This document shows, in pieces, positions 43,000 to 51,743 of a stretch of 64,000 nucleotides of DNA. The translations under genes and the position numbers were made by a program. The notes beneath the pieces are model-generated. The model was not told the origin of the DNA. It searched no databases and saw nothing but the letters and a program-made list of their open reading frames with translations. The stretch is from positions 1 through 64,000 of the forward strand of contig JADBKP010000011.1 in assembly GCA_014896315.1 (NCBI GenBank). The letters are read 5' to 3'. Position 1 is the first letter of the stretch; every line of letters starts with the position of its first letter. This DNA is from Limnochordales bacterium. Its GTDB lineage: Bacteria; Bacillota; Limnochordia; Limnochordales; DUMU01.

Positions 43000-43845
43000 A
43001 TGACAGCAGTGGCGGAGGCATCAGGGGTTGCCCTGCACACAGGAGTCGCGGCTCATGTTCGCCTTCGGGCAGCCCGGCCGGGAAGCGGTATTCTCTTCGT
43101 TCGTACGGATCTTCCCGGCTCTCCGTCGATTCCCGCAAGCATAACCCATGTCATCCCGGAACGTCGCAGCACGGCCCTGTCCGATCCCGCCACCGGGGCG
43201 ACGATCCGCACGGTCGAACATTTCCTGGCAACCTGTTTTGTGCTGGGTGTGCAGGATTGCATACTGGAGGTGGACGGGCCGGAGCTGCCCGCAGGAGATG
43301 GGGCGGCTCTCTACTGGGTCGACCTTGTCCGGCAGGCGGGTCTGGATGTCCCGGCCTGCCGGTACGATGCACCGAAGCTTCCTCAACCGGTTGTCATAGA
43401 AGACGAGGAAGGCGATGTCGCGACTTTTATCGCCGCCTTTCCGGCCGACGAGTTTTCTGCTTACTATGTTTTCGTCCCTCCTTATCCCGGACAAGCGGTT
43501 CAAGTTGCCGCCTATGTGGACGGCAGCAGCACAGATGCGGCCGACTTCTTCGTTCGCAACCTCGCTCCTGCCCGGACGCCGGCGTTTCTCGAGGAGATTG
43601 CCACCTTGCGGGAGGCAGGGCTCGGGCTTGGGGTAAGCGAGGAGCAAACCTGCCTGCTCAGCGCCGCCGGACCGGTCGGCAAGTGGCGGTTCCCCGACGA
43701 ACCGGCCCGCCACAAACTGGTGGATCTGCTGGGAGATCTCTTTCTGGCCGGCCGTTTCCGGGCGCGCCTTGTGGCGGTACGGACCGGGCACCGCCACAAT
43801 GCCCTGCTGGCCCGCCGGGTATGGGAGATGCTTGGGGGCAGGTGA
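43000..43845 (+). CDS. lpxC: UDP-3-O-acyl-N-acetylglucosamine deacetylase LpxC
   Basis: LpxC is the committed, zinc-dependent step of lipid A synthesis. The 281-residue protein starts with the classic ASGVALHTGV block and has TVEHFLATCFVLGVQDCILE (zinc ligand His74, preceded by Glu73). HKLVDLLGDLFLAGR follows, with zinc ligands His238 and Asp242, and then GHRHNALLARRVW with the catalytic His264. The usual LDGSA block reads PAGDGAALYWV here. All catalytic residues are present. The ATG follows GGGGGGGAAG. Confidence 0.93.
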   Translation: MTAVAEASGVALHTGVAAHVRLRAARPGSGILFVRTDLPGSPSIPASITHVIPERRSTALSDPATGATIRTVEHFLATCFVLGVQDCILEVDGPELPAGDGAALYWVDLVRQAGLDVPACRYDAPKLPQPVVIEDEEGDVATFIAAFPADEFSAYYVFVPPYPGQAVQVAAYVDGSSTDAADFFVRNLAPARTPAFLEEIATLREAGLGLGVSEEQTCLLSAAGPVGKWRFPDEPARHKLVDLLGDLFLAGRFRARLVAVRTGHRHNALLARRVWEMLGGR

Positions 43846-43869
43846 GCGGCGAAGAGCAGTAGCGGGCCA

Positions 43870-44418
43870 GTGCTGATGATGGGGGCGTGGAGGATGGAGT
43901 TTTCGGGTACGGGACCTACGGGGCCTATGGATAGCCGGGCTATCCAGCAACTGTTGCCCCATCGGCCACCTTTTGTCTGGGTTGATCGCATCAGTGAATG
44001 TGAACCGGGCAAGCGGGCGCGCGGTATCAAGCTGGTTTCCGTCAACGACCCGCTGGTAGCCGGGGAGTTGACCTCTGCCGGCCGGGATGGAGGCGGAGAG
44101 GCCGGAGGGGAAGCAGCCGGTTCTTTTCCCCGCATGTTGCTGGTAGAGGCAATTGCGCAGGTGGCCGCCGTTGCCTTGCTGCCACTGGTGAATGAGGGGG
44201 AGGCCGATCGACCGACCGGAGGGCCAGGCGTGTTACCTCTGTTTGCCGGAATGGAGGATGTAGTCTTTGGGCCGCCCGTACGCGCCGGAGATGTGATCGA
44301 TATCGAGGTAGAAGTGCTGCAAGCCCGAAAGTCAGCGGCGCGGGTGAGCGGGCGCTGCCTAGTTGCCGGGGAAGTGGTGGCACGGGGGACTTTCCTGTTT
44401 GCGTTCCGGCGCCAGTAA
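43870..44418 (+). CDS. FabZ-like hotdog dehydratase with an atypical central insert
   Basis: This protein of up to 182 residues lies between lpxC and lpxA, the usual place of fabZ. It has the catalytic His motif QQLLPHRPPFVWVDRI and the catalytic Glu helix MLLVEAIAQVAAVALL. Between them the almost universal GHFPxxPxMPGVL segment is replaced by a Gly/Ala/Glu-rich stretch (SAGRDGGGEAGGEAAGSFPR). The start is uncertain: GTG 43870, ATG 43894 or ATG 43927 are possible. It could still dehydrate 3-hydroxyacyl-ACP, or it may have a changed substrate or only a structural role. Confidence 0.75.
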   Translation: MLMMGAWRMEFSGTGPTGPMDSRAIQQLLPHRPPFVWVDRISECEPGKRARGIKLVSVNDPLVAGELTSAGRDGGGEAGGEAAGSFPRMLLVEAIAQVAAVALLPLVNEGEADRPTGGPGVLPLFAGMEDVVFGPPVRAGDVIDIEVEVLQARKSAARVSGRCLVAGEVVARGTFLFAFRRQ

Positions 44419-44456
44419 TGTCCGCGCATCAGGTTAGATGGGAGAGGGGCAAGTCG

Positions 44457-45272
44457 ATGCAAGAGGTCGAGCGGCGGCAGGCGGGAGAGGTTCTGCCCGT
44501 TCGCATTCACCCCACGGCAATAGTTCATCCCGGGGCACAGCTCGGGCGGGGCGTGACCATAGGTCCGTATGCAATCGTGGGTGAGCACGTCATTCTCGGC
44601 GACGAAACCTGGGTGGGACCACGGGCCGTTGTCGAAGGCTGGACCATCGTCGGCCGCCGCAACGTCATCGGTGCCGGTGCTGTCATCGGAAATGAGCCAC
44701 AGGACTTGAAGTTCAAGGGGGAGCAGACCTGGCTTATCATCGGCGACGACAACGAGATTGGTGATCTGGTTACCATCAGCCGGGGGACGGCCGCAGGTCG
44801 TGGCGAGACCCGTATCGGCAACCGGTGCCGCATCCTGGCGCAGGCGCACGTTGCGCATGACTGCCAGCTTGGCAACGAGGTGGTGGTGGAGCGGGGAGCC
44901 GGGCTGTCGGGTCATGTAGAGGTGGAGGACCTGGTGATTATCGGGGCCCATGCCGGCATACACCAGTTCACCCGGATCGGCAAAGGTGCTCTGGTACAGG
45001 CTCAGGCCATGGTTAACAAGGATGTGCCGCCTTATGTGGTGGTGGCCGGCAATATCGCGCACGTCGTGGGACAGCACCTGGACGGAATCAGACGGGCGGG
45101 ACTCTCCCACCGGGAGGCCCAGGATGTACAGCGGGCTTTTGAACTGCTTTATCAGGCCGGCCTCAATGTATCTCAGGCCATCGAGCAGATGGAACAGGAG
45201 CTGGGGGGCTCGCCGGAGATCGATCACTTTATCCGGTTTCTCCGCAATGCCGAGCGGGGGATCTGCCGGTGA
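44457..45272 (+). CDS. lpxA: UDP-N-acetylglucosamine acyltransferase LpxA
   Basis: LpxA starts lipid A synthesis by O-acylating UDP-GlcNAc. The 271-residue product starts at ATG 44457 after GGGAGAGGGG. It shows hexapeptide-repeat beta-helix coils (IHPTAIVHPGAQLGRGVTIG), the LpxA-specific VIGNEPQDLKFKGEQTWLII, the catalytic His134 in AHVAHDCQLGN and a C-terminal helical domain (HREAQDVQRAFELLYQAGL). The lpxI start codon overlaps its stop by four bases. Confidence 0.95.
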   Translation: MQEVERRQAGEVLPVRIHPTAIVHPGAQLGRGVTIGPYAIVGEHVILGDETWVGPRAVVEGWTIVGRRNVIGAGAVIGNEPQDLKFKGEQTWLIIGDDNEIGDLVTISRGTAAGRGETRIGNRCRILAQAHVAHDCQLGNEVVVERGAGLSGHVEVEDLVIIGAHAGIHQFTRIGKGALVQAQAMVNKDVPPYVVVAGNIAHVVGQHLDGIRRAGLSHREAQDVQRAFELLYQAGLNVSQAIEQMEQELGGSPEIDHFIRFLRNAERGICR

Positions 45273-46126
45273 GTGGTTCAGCGGACCCGCTTGCGGCTCA
45301 TCCGGTGGCCATCCTGGCGGGACGGGGAAACCTTCCCGTAGAAGGGGTGAAGCGGGCTCTCGCCTCGGGTCGGCCGGTGGTGGTTGTTGCGGTCGTCCCG
45401 GGGGTGGCGGTAGAGCTGGCACGGCTTGCTACAGTCTACCGGGAAATACCGTTTCAGCGGTGGCAGGATGTGGTGAATTGCCTGCAGTTCAGCGGGGTAA
45501 CAAGTTGTTATTTTTTGGGTAAAATCGAGAAACGAGATGCGCTCTTTCAGGGCGCTTGCTGGGACGAACGGGGGCGGCGGGTCATGGCCACCACGCCGCT
45601 CCACTCCGATGATATCCTGCTGGCTGCCTTTGCCGATGATCTAGCGTCGGTCGGGGTGGAGCTGCGGCCGCAGGCCGAACTTCTCGCCGACCTTTTGGCG
45701 CCGCCCGGAGTTTGGACTGGTGAGGAGCTTGCCGAAGCCGAGCGGCGGGACATTGCGTACGGATACCGGCTAGCCCGGGTCGTTGCCGACCTGGACGTGG
45801 GTCAGACGGTGGTGGTAAAAGACGGAGCGGTGGTGGCGGTGGAGGCCATCGAGGGTACGGACGCCTGTTTGCTGCGGGGAGCGCAGCTCGCAGGTGCCGG
45901 AGCGGTGGCGGTGAAAGTGGCCGGAGGGAGTCAGGACCCTCGCTTTGATCTGCCCACCGTTGGGCCGGATACTTTGACCATATTGAAGGAGTGCCGGTAT
46001 CGAATTCTGGCGGTGGAGGTCGGGCGCACGCTCGTACTGGAACGGGATTCCCTAGTGGCCGCTGCCCGGGCGGCGGGAGTGAAGCTGGTGGGGTGGCCGC
46101 TGCCGGGCGAGGGGGCTGGTACTTAG
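45269..46126 (+). CDS. lpxI: UDP-2,3-diacylglucosamine pyrophosphatase LpxI
   Basis: LpxI cleaves UDP-2,3-diacylglucosamine to lipid X; it replaces LpxH in many bacteria. The 285-residue protein has AILAGRGNLPVEGVKRALA, a glycine-rich start, then CYFLGKIEKRDALF and the C-terminal AIEGTDACLLRGAQLAG, all family marks. PTVGPDTLTILKECRYRILA is near the end. Its GTG start overlaps the lpxA stop, so the two are coupled. Confidence 0.92.
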   Translation: MSGSADPLAAHPVAILAGRGNLPVEGVKRALASGRPVVVVAVVPGVAVELARLATVYREIPFQRWQDVVNCLQFSGVTSCYFLGKIEKRDALFQGACWDERGRRVMATTPLHSDDILLAAFADDLASVGVELRPQAELLADLLAPPGVWTGEELAEAERRDIAYGYRLARVVADLDVGQTVVVKDGAVVAVEAIEGTDACLLRGAQLAGAGAVAVKVAGGSQDPRFDLPTVGPDTLTILKECRYRILAVEVGRTLVLERDSLVAAARAAGVKLVGWPLPGEGAGT

Positions 46127-46148
46127 GAGGCAGAGGAGGCAGGTAGCC

Positions 46149-47333
46149 TTGGCAGGCTTGATCTGGGTGAGCGCCGGCGAAGCATCGGGTGACCGACACG
46201 GGGCGGCCCTGGTTGCCGCACTGCGGGCGCTCTGCCCGGAGCTCCGGTTCGCGGGCCTGGGGGGGCCGGCCATGCGCCAGTGTGGGGTTGAGATCGTCTA
46301 TGACCCCACCTCACTGAGCACTGTAGGGTTCCTCGAGTCTTTGCGGGCGACCGTCCCTTTGCGGCGGGTTCTGCAGAGACTGACCGGACTCTGGGAGAAC
46401 TGCCGTCCTGATCTGGCCGTTCTCATCGACTTTCCCGGCTTTAACCTCCGCCTGGCCGAAATGCTGCACCAGCGAGGGATACCGGTCGTCTACTATCTTC
46501 CTCCCACCGCCTGGCTGTGGGGTGAGGGGCGGGCACTGCAGGTAGCCCGCAACTGCGTACAGGTTCTCTGCACCCTGCCTGTCGAGCTGCCCGTTTATGA
46601 GAAGGCCGGGGCAGCCGTGCGGCTGGTGGGCCATCCGGTACTGGATTACACGGCGAATGCTCCCACGCGGGAGGAGGCCCGCCGACAGTTGAATCTTGAC
46701 CCTGATACACCCTGCTTTGCTCTCCTGCCCGGCAGCCGTACTCAGGAATTGGATGAACTGTTGCCCCCGCTTGTCAAAGCAGCCTCCCTGGTGCGCCGGG
46801 AGCTGCCGTCGGCCTGTTTTCTGCTTCCGGCCGCCCCGACGCTGGGTGAGAGCCGCATCAGGGAGATGGCAGAACGGTTGAGCCCCGGAACGGTCAGGGT
46901 CTTACCCGGTCCGCAGTGGATGTATCCGATCCTGCGGGCGGCCGACGGCGCTGCCGTGGCCAGCGGGACGGCGACCCTGGAGGCTGCCGTTCTAGGAACC
47001 CCCATGGTTATCATCTACCGAACCTCGCTCTCAACGTATCTTATCGGTCGCAAGCTGCTGCACTTGCACTACGTGGGCATGCCTAACATCCTGGCCGGTG
47101 AGGAGATCGTCCCCGAGCTGCTGCAGCACCGGGTGACGGCAGAAAACATAGCGCAGCATCTGCTGAACTTTTTCCGGGATGCGCAGCTGCGGCGGAGGAT
47201 ACAGTCGGCGCTGGCCAGCGTGGTCCGGCAACTGGGGACGCCGGGGGTAGCTGCCCGGGCGGCGCAGGCTGTATGGGAGATACTGGAGCGGCGCCGGGGG
47301 CAGGCGGAGAGTGCAGGCGAGCGGAAGGAATAG
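46149..47333 (+). CDS. lpxB: Lipid-A-disaccharide synthase LpxB
   Basis: LpxB joins lipid X to UDP-diacylglucosamine. The 394-residue GT19 protein starts at a TTG after GGAGGCAGAGGAGG. It has the family start SAGEASGDRHGAALVAALR, then GLGGPAMRQCGVEIVYD, YLPPTAWLWGEGRA, FALLPGSRTQELDELLPPL and AVASGTATLEAAVLGTPMVI. It is the first of three LpxB-type proteins in this window; this one is closest to the canonical enzyme. Confidence 0.94.
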   Translation: MAGLIWVSAGEASGDRHGAALVAALRALCPELRFAGLGGPAMRQCGVEIVYDPTSLSTVGFLESLRATVPLRRVLQRLTGLWENCRPDLAVLIDFPGFNLRLAEMLHQRGIPVVYYLPPTAWLWGEGRALQVARNCVQVLCTLPVELPVYEKAGAAVRLVGHPVLDYTANAPTREEARRQLNLDPDTPCFALLPGSRTQELDELLPPLVKAASLVRRELPSACFLLPAAPTLGESRIREMAERLSPGTVRVLPGPQWMYPILRAADGAAVASGTATLEAAVLGTPMVIIYRTSLSTYLIGRKLLHLHYVGMPNILAGEEIVPELLQHRVTAENIAQHLLNFFRDAQLRRRIQSALASVVRQLGTPGVAARAAQAVWEILERRRGQAESAGERKE

Positions 47334-47339
47334 AGATTG

Positions 47340-48620
47340 ATGCCGGGTCCGGTCCGTTTCGTGCTGACCACAAACAGCCCGGGAGAGGTTTCTGGCTGGC
47401 TTACACCTGTGGTGGCCGCCCTGCGGGAGCGCTACCCTGCGGCGGCGATCCACGTCTTCCTGCCACCCTGCGATTTCGCGAGCGGCGCGGAGGCGGAGGT
47501 TGTCCGCAGCATAGCGGGGATAGACGGTGTGTGGAGGCCGCGGGAGTACCTGCGGTTTGCCCTGGCCGGGCTCGGGCCACCGGGCTTGCCACGTCGGGGC
47601 GCGGGGGCGGTTATCTTCCTGGGTGGAGACCTCATTCATGCGGTCTTGCTCTCGCGCCGGCTGGGCTTGCCGGCCTTCGCATACACCGAGGGCTTTGCTC
47701 GCTGGTCTGGCAGTTTCCGCCGGTTCTTCCTGCCCGACCGCCTGGCCCGGGAAAAGGCGATCCGGCGGTACGGTGCGCCCGCCGCCAAGCTTGAGATCGT
47801 GGGGAATCTGATGGTGGACGCGGTGCACAGGGCCCTGGCCGCTGCCACGGCTGCGGCCCTTCCCCCTGGCCTGGCCGAGGGCAACTTCGTCGTGCTTCTC
47901 CCCGGGAGCCGTCCCCCCGAGTTTCGCCAGGTCTTCGGCCTCTTCCTGCGTGCTGCCGCTCGTCTGGCGCTGCCCGCTGTCGTGCTGCTCTCCCCGTTCA
48001 TCTCCTGGCGCGTGGCAGAAGAGGTACTTAAAGCCTCCCGGGGTCGACCTGACCGCTTTCTTTACCCGGTTGGGGGCGTACTTGGGCCGGCTCCCGCCGA
48101 GCTGGCCCTGCCGGCGGAGACCGGCTCCGAGAGCCGCCTGCTGGTTACCGACGACGGCCGAGTGCTGCCGGTCTACCGGGCCCCTGCTGCCATCCGTTAC
48201 CAGTTGATGGCCAGGGCCCGCGCGGCTCTCTGCCTGCCGGGCACAAACACGTTGGAGATGGCGACGCTCGGGCTTCCGGCGGTGGTTGCTCTGCCGCTGC
48301 AACGTCCCGATCTGATCCCCCTGCCGGGGTTGGCCGGAATTCTGGGCAGGCTACCCGGAGCCGGTCGCTTTATAAGAAAGGCCGTAGTGGAGAGGGAGGC
48401 GGCCCGACGACAGTGGCTTGCCCTTCCCAACCTTATCTTCAACGGCCCGCTGCTGCCGGAAGTGCGGGGAAGAGTTACACCCCAGACCCTGGCCGATGCG
48501 TTGGAAAAGCTGCTGGCAGAGGAGCCGGGATGGCGACGGGCCCGGCTGCGGGAGGTGGCCGGGCCGGCCGGGGCGGCTGCCCGGCTGGTGGAAGCAATCG
48601 CTCGTGAACTGCAGTTGTGA
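47340..48620 (+). CDS. Divergent LpxB-like GT-B glycosyltransferase
   Basis: The 426-residue protein starts at ATG 47340, seven bases after the lpxB stop. It keeps the two-lobed GT-B plan of LpxB with altered motifs: LTTNSPGEVSGWLTPVVAAL instead of SAGEASGD, IFLGGDLIHAVLLSRRLGLP, VVLLPGSRPPEFRQVFGLF and CLPGTNTLEMATLGLPAVVA. The C-terminal part has TPQTLADALEKLLAEEPGW. It is probably a sugar transferase acting on lipid A or another envelope lipid; donor and acceptor are unknown. It lies between lpxB and the msbA-like gene. Confidence 0.75.
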   Translation: MPGPVRFVLTTNSPGEVSGWLTPVVAALRERYPAAAIHVFLPPCDFASGAEAEVVRSIAGIDGVWRPREYLRFALAGLGPPGLPRRGAGAVIFLGGDLIHAVLLSRRLGLPAFAYTEGFARWSGSFRRFFLPDRLAREKAIRRYGAPAAKLEIVGNLMVDAVHRALAAATAAALPPGLAEGNFVVLLPGSRPPEFRQVFGLFLRAAARLALPAVVLLSPFISWRVAEEVLKASRGRPDRFLYPVGGVLGPAPAELALPAETGSESRLLVTDDGRVLPVYRAPAAIRYQLMARARAALCLPGTNTLEMATLGLPAVVALPLQRPDLIPLPGLAGILGRLPGAGRFIRKAVVEREAARRQWLALPNLIFNGPLLPEVRGRVTPQTLADALEKLLAEEPGWRRARLREVAGPAGAAARLVEAIARELQL

Positions 48621-48662
48621 ACAACTGGCCGACTTCTAGATCAACGAGAAGGCGTGTTAATC

Positions 48663-48671
48663 TGTTATACT
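48663..48671 (+). promoter_or_regulatory. Candidate extended -10 promoter before the msbA-like gene
   Basis: TGTTATACT (48663-48671) fits TG-N-TATACT. The A+T-rich stretch to 48720 and the GAGAGGAGGG ribosome site before ATG 48729 also mark a new transcription unit. No convincing -35 box is seen. Confidence 0.5.
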
Positions 48672-48728
48672 TGTTGTGGCAAGACTGGTCACTTTTTTGC
48701 TCGTTGTTTTGTGAGAGGAGGGCAAAAC

Positions 48729-50513
48729 ATGTCTGTTAACCGTCGCCTCTTGATCATGCTGCGGCCTTATGTACTGCACATAGCTGCGGGCGTGCTGTCA
48801 GCTCTCCTGGTCAGCGGCGGGAACCTGCTTTTGCCCTTTCTCTTTGGTAAAGGACTGGTAGACCAAGTCTTGCTCGGTTTGAAGGATAGTTCGTTAGCAA
48901 GACTCAACTGGTTTGCTGCAACTATTATCATACTTACTGCCGTCAAAGGGGTTTTTAACTACAGTCGGCAATATTTCCTGGGCTATGCCGGGCACCGCTA
49001 CGCCATGGATTTGCGCGCCCTAATCTTCGACCGTTTGCAGGCGGTTTCCCTCGAGTACCATGAGCGAGAGCGGTCTAGCGAGAGCGTGGTACGGATTACC
49101 AGTGATGTGGCCGTACTCCAGCAACTTCTCTCGGGAACAGTGGCCGCCCTTGTCAGCGATGTGGTGATGTTGATCGGAATCCTGGCGTTCACCCTCTATA
49201 TCCACTGGAAGCTGGCCCTCCTCACCCTGCTGCTCTTCCCGTTCATCGGCTTCTTGATGGGGCGTTTCGGTGACAGGGTGCGGCACTTCACCCGCCAGAT
49301 GCAGGACCGCCTGGCCGACATAACCAACATCGTGCAGGAGACGCTGCTCGGCATCAGGGTTGTCAAGGCGTTCACCTTGGAGGAACAGGAGCGGCAGCGC
49401 TTTCACCGGCAAAACCAGGCGAGCTTCCGGGCCGGCCTGCGCACGGTGATGGCCCAGGCGACGATCAGTCCTCTTGTGGAGCTTCTGGTAGTCACGGGAA
49501 TGACCGGCATCGTATGGTATGGGGCGCGAGAGGTACTGGGCGGCCGGTTGAGTCCGGGAGACCTGGTCTCCTTCCTGAGTTATGCCGGGATGGCCAGCTC
49601 GCCGCTGGCCGCGCTGAGCCATCACTATGCCGCCATTCAGCAAGCCCGGGCAGCGGTGGAACGGATGCAGCCGCTCCTAGCCGCACCCGTCCGCGTGACG
49701 GATACGCCCGGAGCAATCCCCCTGCCCACGGTCAAGGGACGGGTCGTCTTCCGCAACGTTACCTTCGGCTACGAGCCCGACCGTCCCGTGCTGCACAACA
49801 TCAACCTGACTGTCGAACCGGGGCAGGTGGTGGCGCTGGTGGGGCCGAGCGGGGCGGGCAAAAGTACCCTGGTCCACCTTCTCCTGCGTTTCTATGACCC
49901 CCAGAGCGGGCAGATTGAGCTGGACGGCCACGATCTGCGCCACGTGACGCTGGAGTCTTTGCGCCGCCAGATCGGGTTCGTTCCCCAGGAAACGGTGCTT
50001 TTTGGCGTATCGGTACGGGAGAACATTGCCTGCGGGCGGCCGGGGGCAGGCGAAGATGAGATCATTGCCGCGGCTAAACTGGCCAACGCCGATGAGTTTA
50101 TCCGCCGGCTACCCCAAGGATACGATACTATCCTGGGTGAACGGGGGGTCCAGCTCTCGGGCGGGCAGCGACAGCGGCTTGCCATTGCCCGGGCGGTGTT
50201 GCGCAACCCGCGGCTTTTGATCCTGGACGAGGCGACGGCGGCGCTGGATGCCGAATCGGAGTATCTGGTGCAGCAGGCGCTGGAACGGCTGATGGCGGGT
50301 CGGACTACATTTATCATCGCTCATCGGTTTACCACGGTGCAGCGGGCCGACCTGGTGGTGGTACTCGACCGGGGACGCATAGTGGAGAGCGGTTCACCCA
50401 GGGAGTTACTCGGGCGACCGGGGTCGGTCTTCAGCCGGTTGCACCGGTTGCAGCTGGGTGCAGAGAGCGTCCAAGAGCCGGTAGGGACCAAAGCGGTCAC
50501 GGCGCGGGTCTGA
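48729..50513 (+). CDS. msbA: MsbA-like lipid exporter ABC protein
   Basis: This 594-residue half transporter has six transmembrane helices (residues about 15-300) fused to an ATPase domain. Motifs are Walker A VGPSGAGKSTLVHLLL near residue 375, signature LSGGQRQRLAIARAV, Walker B LLILDEATAALD and switch His in IIAHRFTTVQ. MsbA flips lipid A-core to the outer side of the inner membrane. The position among lpx genes supports that role over a general multidrug pump, although sequence alone cannot exclude the latter. Confidence 0.85.
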   Translation: MSVNRRLLIMLRPYVLHIAAGVLSALLVSGGNLLLPFLFGKGLVDQVLLGLKDSSLARLNWFAATIIILTAVKGVFNYSRQYFLGYAGHRYAMDLRALIFDRLQAVSLEYHERERSSESVVRITSDVAVLQQLLSGTVAALVSDVVMLIGILAFTLYIHWKLALLTLLLFPFIGFLMGRFGDRVRHFTRQMQDRLADITNIVQETLLGIRVVKAFTLEEQERQRFHRQNQASFRAGLRTVMAQATISPLVELLVVTGMTGIVWYGAREVLGGRLSPGDLVSFLSYAGMASSPLAALSHHYAAIQQARAAVERMQPLLAAPVRVTDTPGAIPLPTVKGRVVFRNVTFGYEPDRPVLHNINLTVEPGQVVALVGPSGAGKSTLVHLLLRFYDPQSGQIELDGHDLRHVTLESLRRQIGFVPQETVLFGVSVRENIACGRPGAGEDEIIAAAKLANADEFIRRLPQGYDTILGERGVQLSGGQRQRLAIARAVLRNPRLLILDEATAALDAESEYLVQQALERLMAGRTTFIIAHRFTTVQRADLVVVLDRGRIVESGSPRELLGRPGSVFSRLHRLQLGAESVQEPVGTKAVTARV

Positions 50514-50543
50514 CTGGCAATGGGTCGAGACGGAGACCGGCAG

Positions 50544-51743
50544 ATGCAGATCATCGTAATAAGCAACGGCAGAGCAGAGGATCTGGTGGGAGCGGCGCTG
50601 GCCCGGGCCTTGCAGGCTCAGGAGCTGGAACGGGGCTGGCGCTTGCAGGTGATGGCGCTGCCGCTGCTGGGGGCGGGCGATGCGTACCGGGAGGCGGGGA
50701 TCGGCCTGCCCCTGGGCGCCGGTTTGGAGCTTCCCTCCGCCGGGTTTGGCCGGTTGGGGCTGATGGCTCTCTGGCGTGACCTTAAGGCCGGGCTCTGGTC
50801 GCATACACTACGGTGGGTGGGGCGGCTTGCCTGCGCCCTGGTGGGGACGAGCGGCAAAGCTACGAGCGGTTTGGTCTGTGTGGGCGACACATACTTGCTT
50901 TTTCTTGCCTGGCTGGCGAGCCGGCAATCCCACCGCCGCCTGCCCGTGTACTTCCTGCCCACGGCCAAAAGTGAATTGTTACGAGGCCATGGGCGGGCCG
51001 AGTACTGGTTGATGCGGCAGTTTACCCGCCATGTGTTTCCGCGCGATCGGGCGACCGAGGCGGCGCTCGTGCGGCGGCAGGTCAGGGCAACGTACGTGGG
51101 AAACCCTTTGCTTGAGGTGGGAGGAGTGGCCGAGGGATGGCGGCGGCGCCAGGAACGCCTGGGCGCAGATAGCAGGGACGGTGGGGAGTTTACCGTTGGG
51201 TTGCTGCCGGGAAGCCGGCAGGACAGCAGGGAGAATCTGGAGAAGCTACTGGCGGTGGCTCGTACCATCATGACGCTGCAGCCCGACGGCGGATGTCATT
51301 TTCTGGTGGGCTTGGCGAAGAGTGGAGGAAACAGCGCCGGTCGGAGCTCTGTCGTCCCCGAGGGTGTGGAAGTGGTGGATTTCCCGGAGCTACTGGCCCG
51401 GGCGGACCTGGTCATAGGGCTGGCTGGTTCCGCCCACGAACAGGCTGCCGCCCTGGGCATACCGGTGATCGCTTTTCCGGGGGGACGGCTGCAGTACACG
51501 GCCCGTTTTGCCCGAGCGCAAAAGCGTTTGCTCGGACAGGCGCTTGTGCTCTGCCCCGACTCGCCGGAGGCGGTGGCCCGGGCCGCCATCGCCTTACGAC
51601 ATGATCCCGACCGCCGGGCCAGGATGGCGGCTGCCGGCCGGGAGAGGATGGGCGACCCGGACAGCCGGGCGCTGGTGGCCATTGCCCGGGCCATTGCTGC
51701 CGACCTGGCTGCTGGTCCGGTCCAAGATCTTGCAAGGAGTTGA
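50544..51743 (+). CDS. Lipid-A-disaccharide synthase-related protein (TIGR03492 type)
   Basis: The ATG at 50544 gives 399 residues (an in-frame ATG at 50520 is possible). Family marks are the start IIVISNGRAEDLVGAALARA, then VMALPLLGAGDAYREAGI and LELPSAGFGRLGLMALWRDL. GLVCVGDTYLLFLAWLASR, VGLLPGSRQDSRENLEKLL and LVIGLAGSAHEQAAALGIPV follow. Such GT-B proteins are known from cyanobacteria and some diderm Firmicutes; their reaction is not established. It is the third LpxB-type protein here. Its stop overlaps the next gene's TTG start. Confidence 0.8.
   Translation: MQIIVISNGRAEDLVGAALARALQAQELERGWRLQVMALPLLGAGDAYREAGIGLPLGAGLELPSAGFGRLGLMALWRDLKAGLWSHTLRWVGRLACALVGTSGKATSGLVCVGDTYLLFLAWLASRQSHRRLPVYFLPTAKSELLRGHGRAEYWLMRQFTRHVFPRDRATEAALVRRQVRATYVGNPLLEVGGVAEGWRRRQERLGADSRDGGEFTVGLLPGSRQDSRENLEKLLAVARTIMTLQPDGGCHFLVGLAKSGGNSAGRSSVVPEGVEVVDFPELLARADLVIGLAGSAHEQAAALGIPVIAFPGGRLQYTARFARAQKRLLGQALVLCPDSPEAVARAAIALRHDPDRRARMAAAGRERMGDPDSRALVAIARAIAADLAAGPVQDLARS

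Noticed and set aside
43512-45422. 636-codon open frame on the minus strand
   Set aside because: It runs antisense through lpxC, the FabZ-like gene, lpxA and the start of lpxI, which are all well supported; high GC explains its length.
48612-48627. Hairpin CAGTTGT-GA-ACAACTG at the end of the LpxB-like gene
   Set aside because: It is only 7 base pairs, overlaps the stop codon and has no T-run, so it is not called a terminator.
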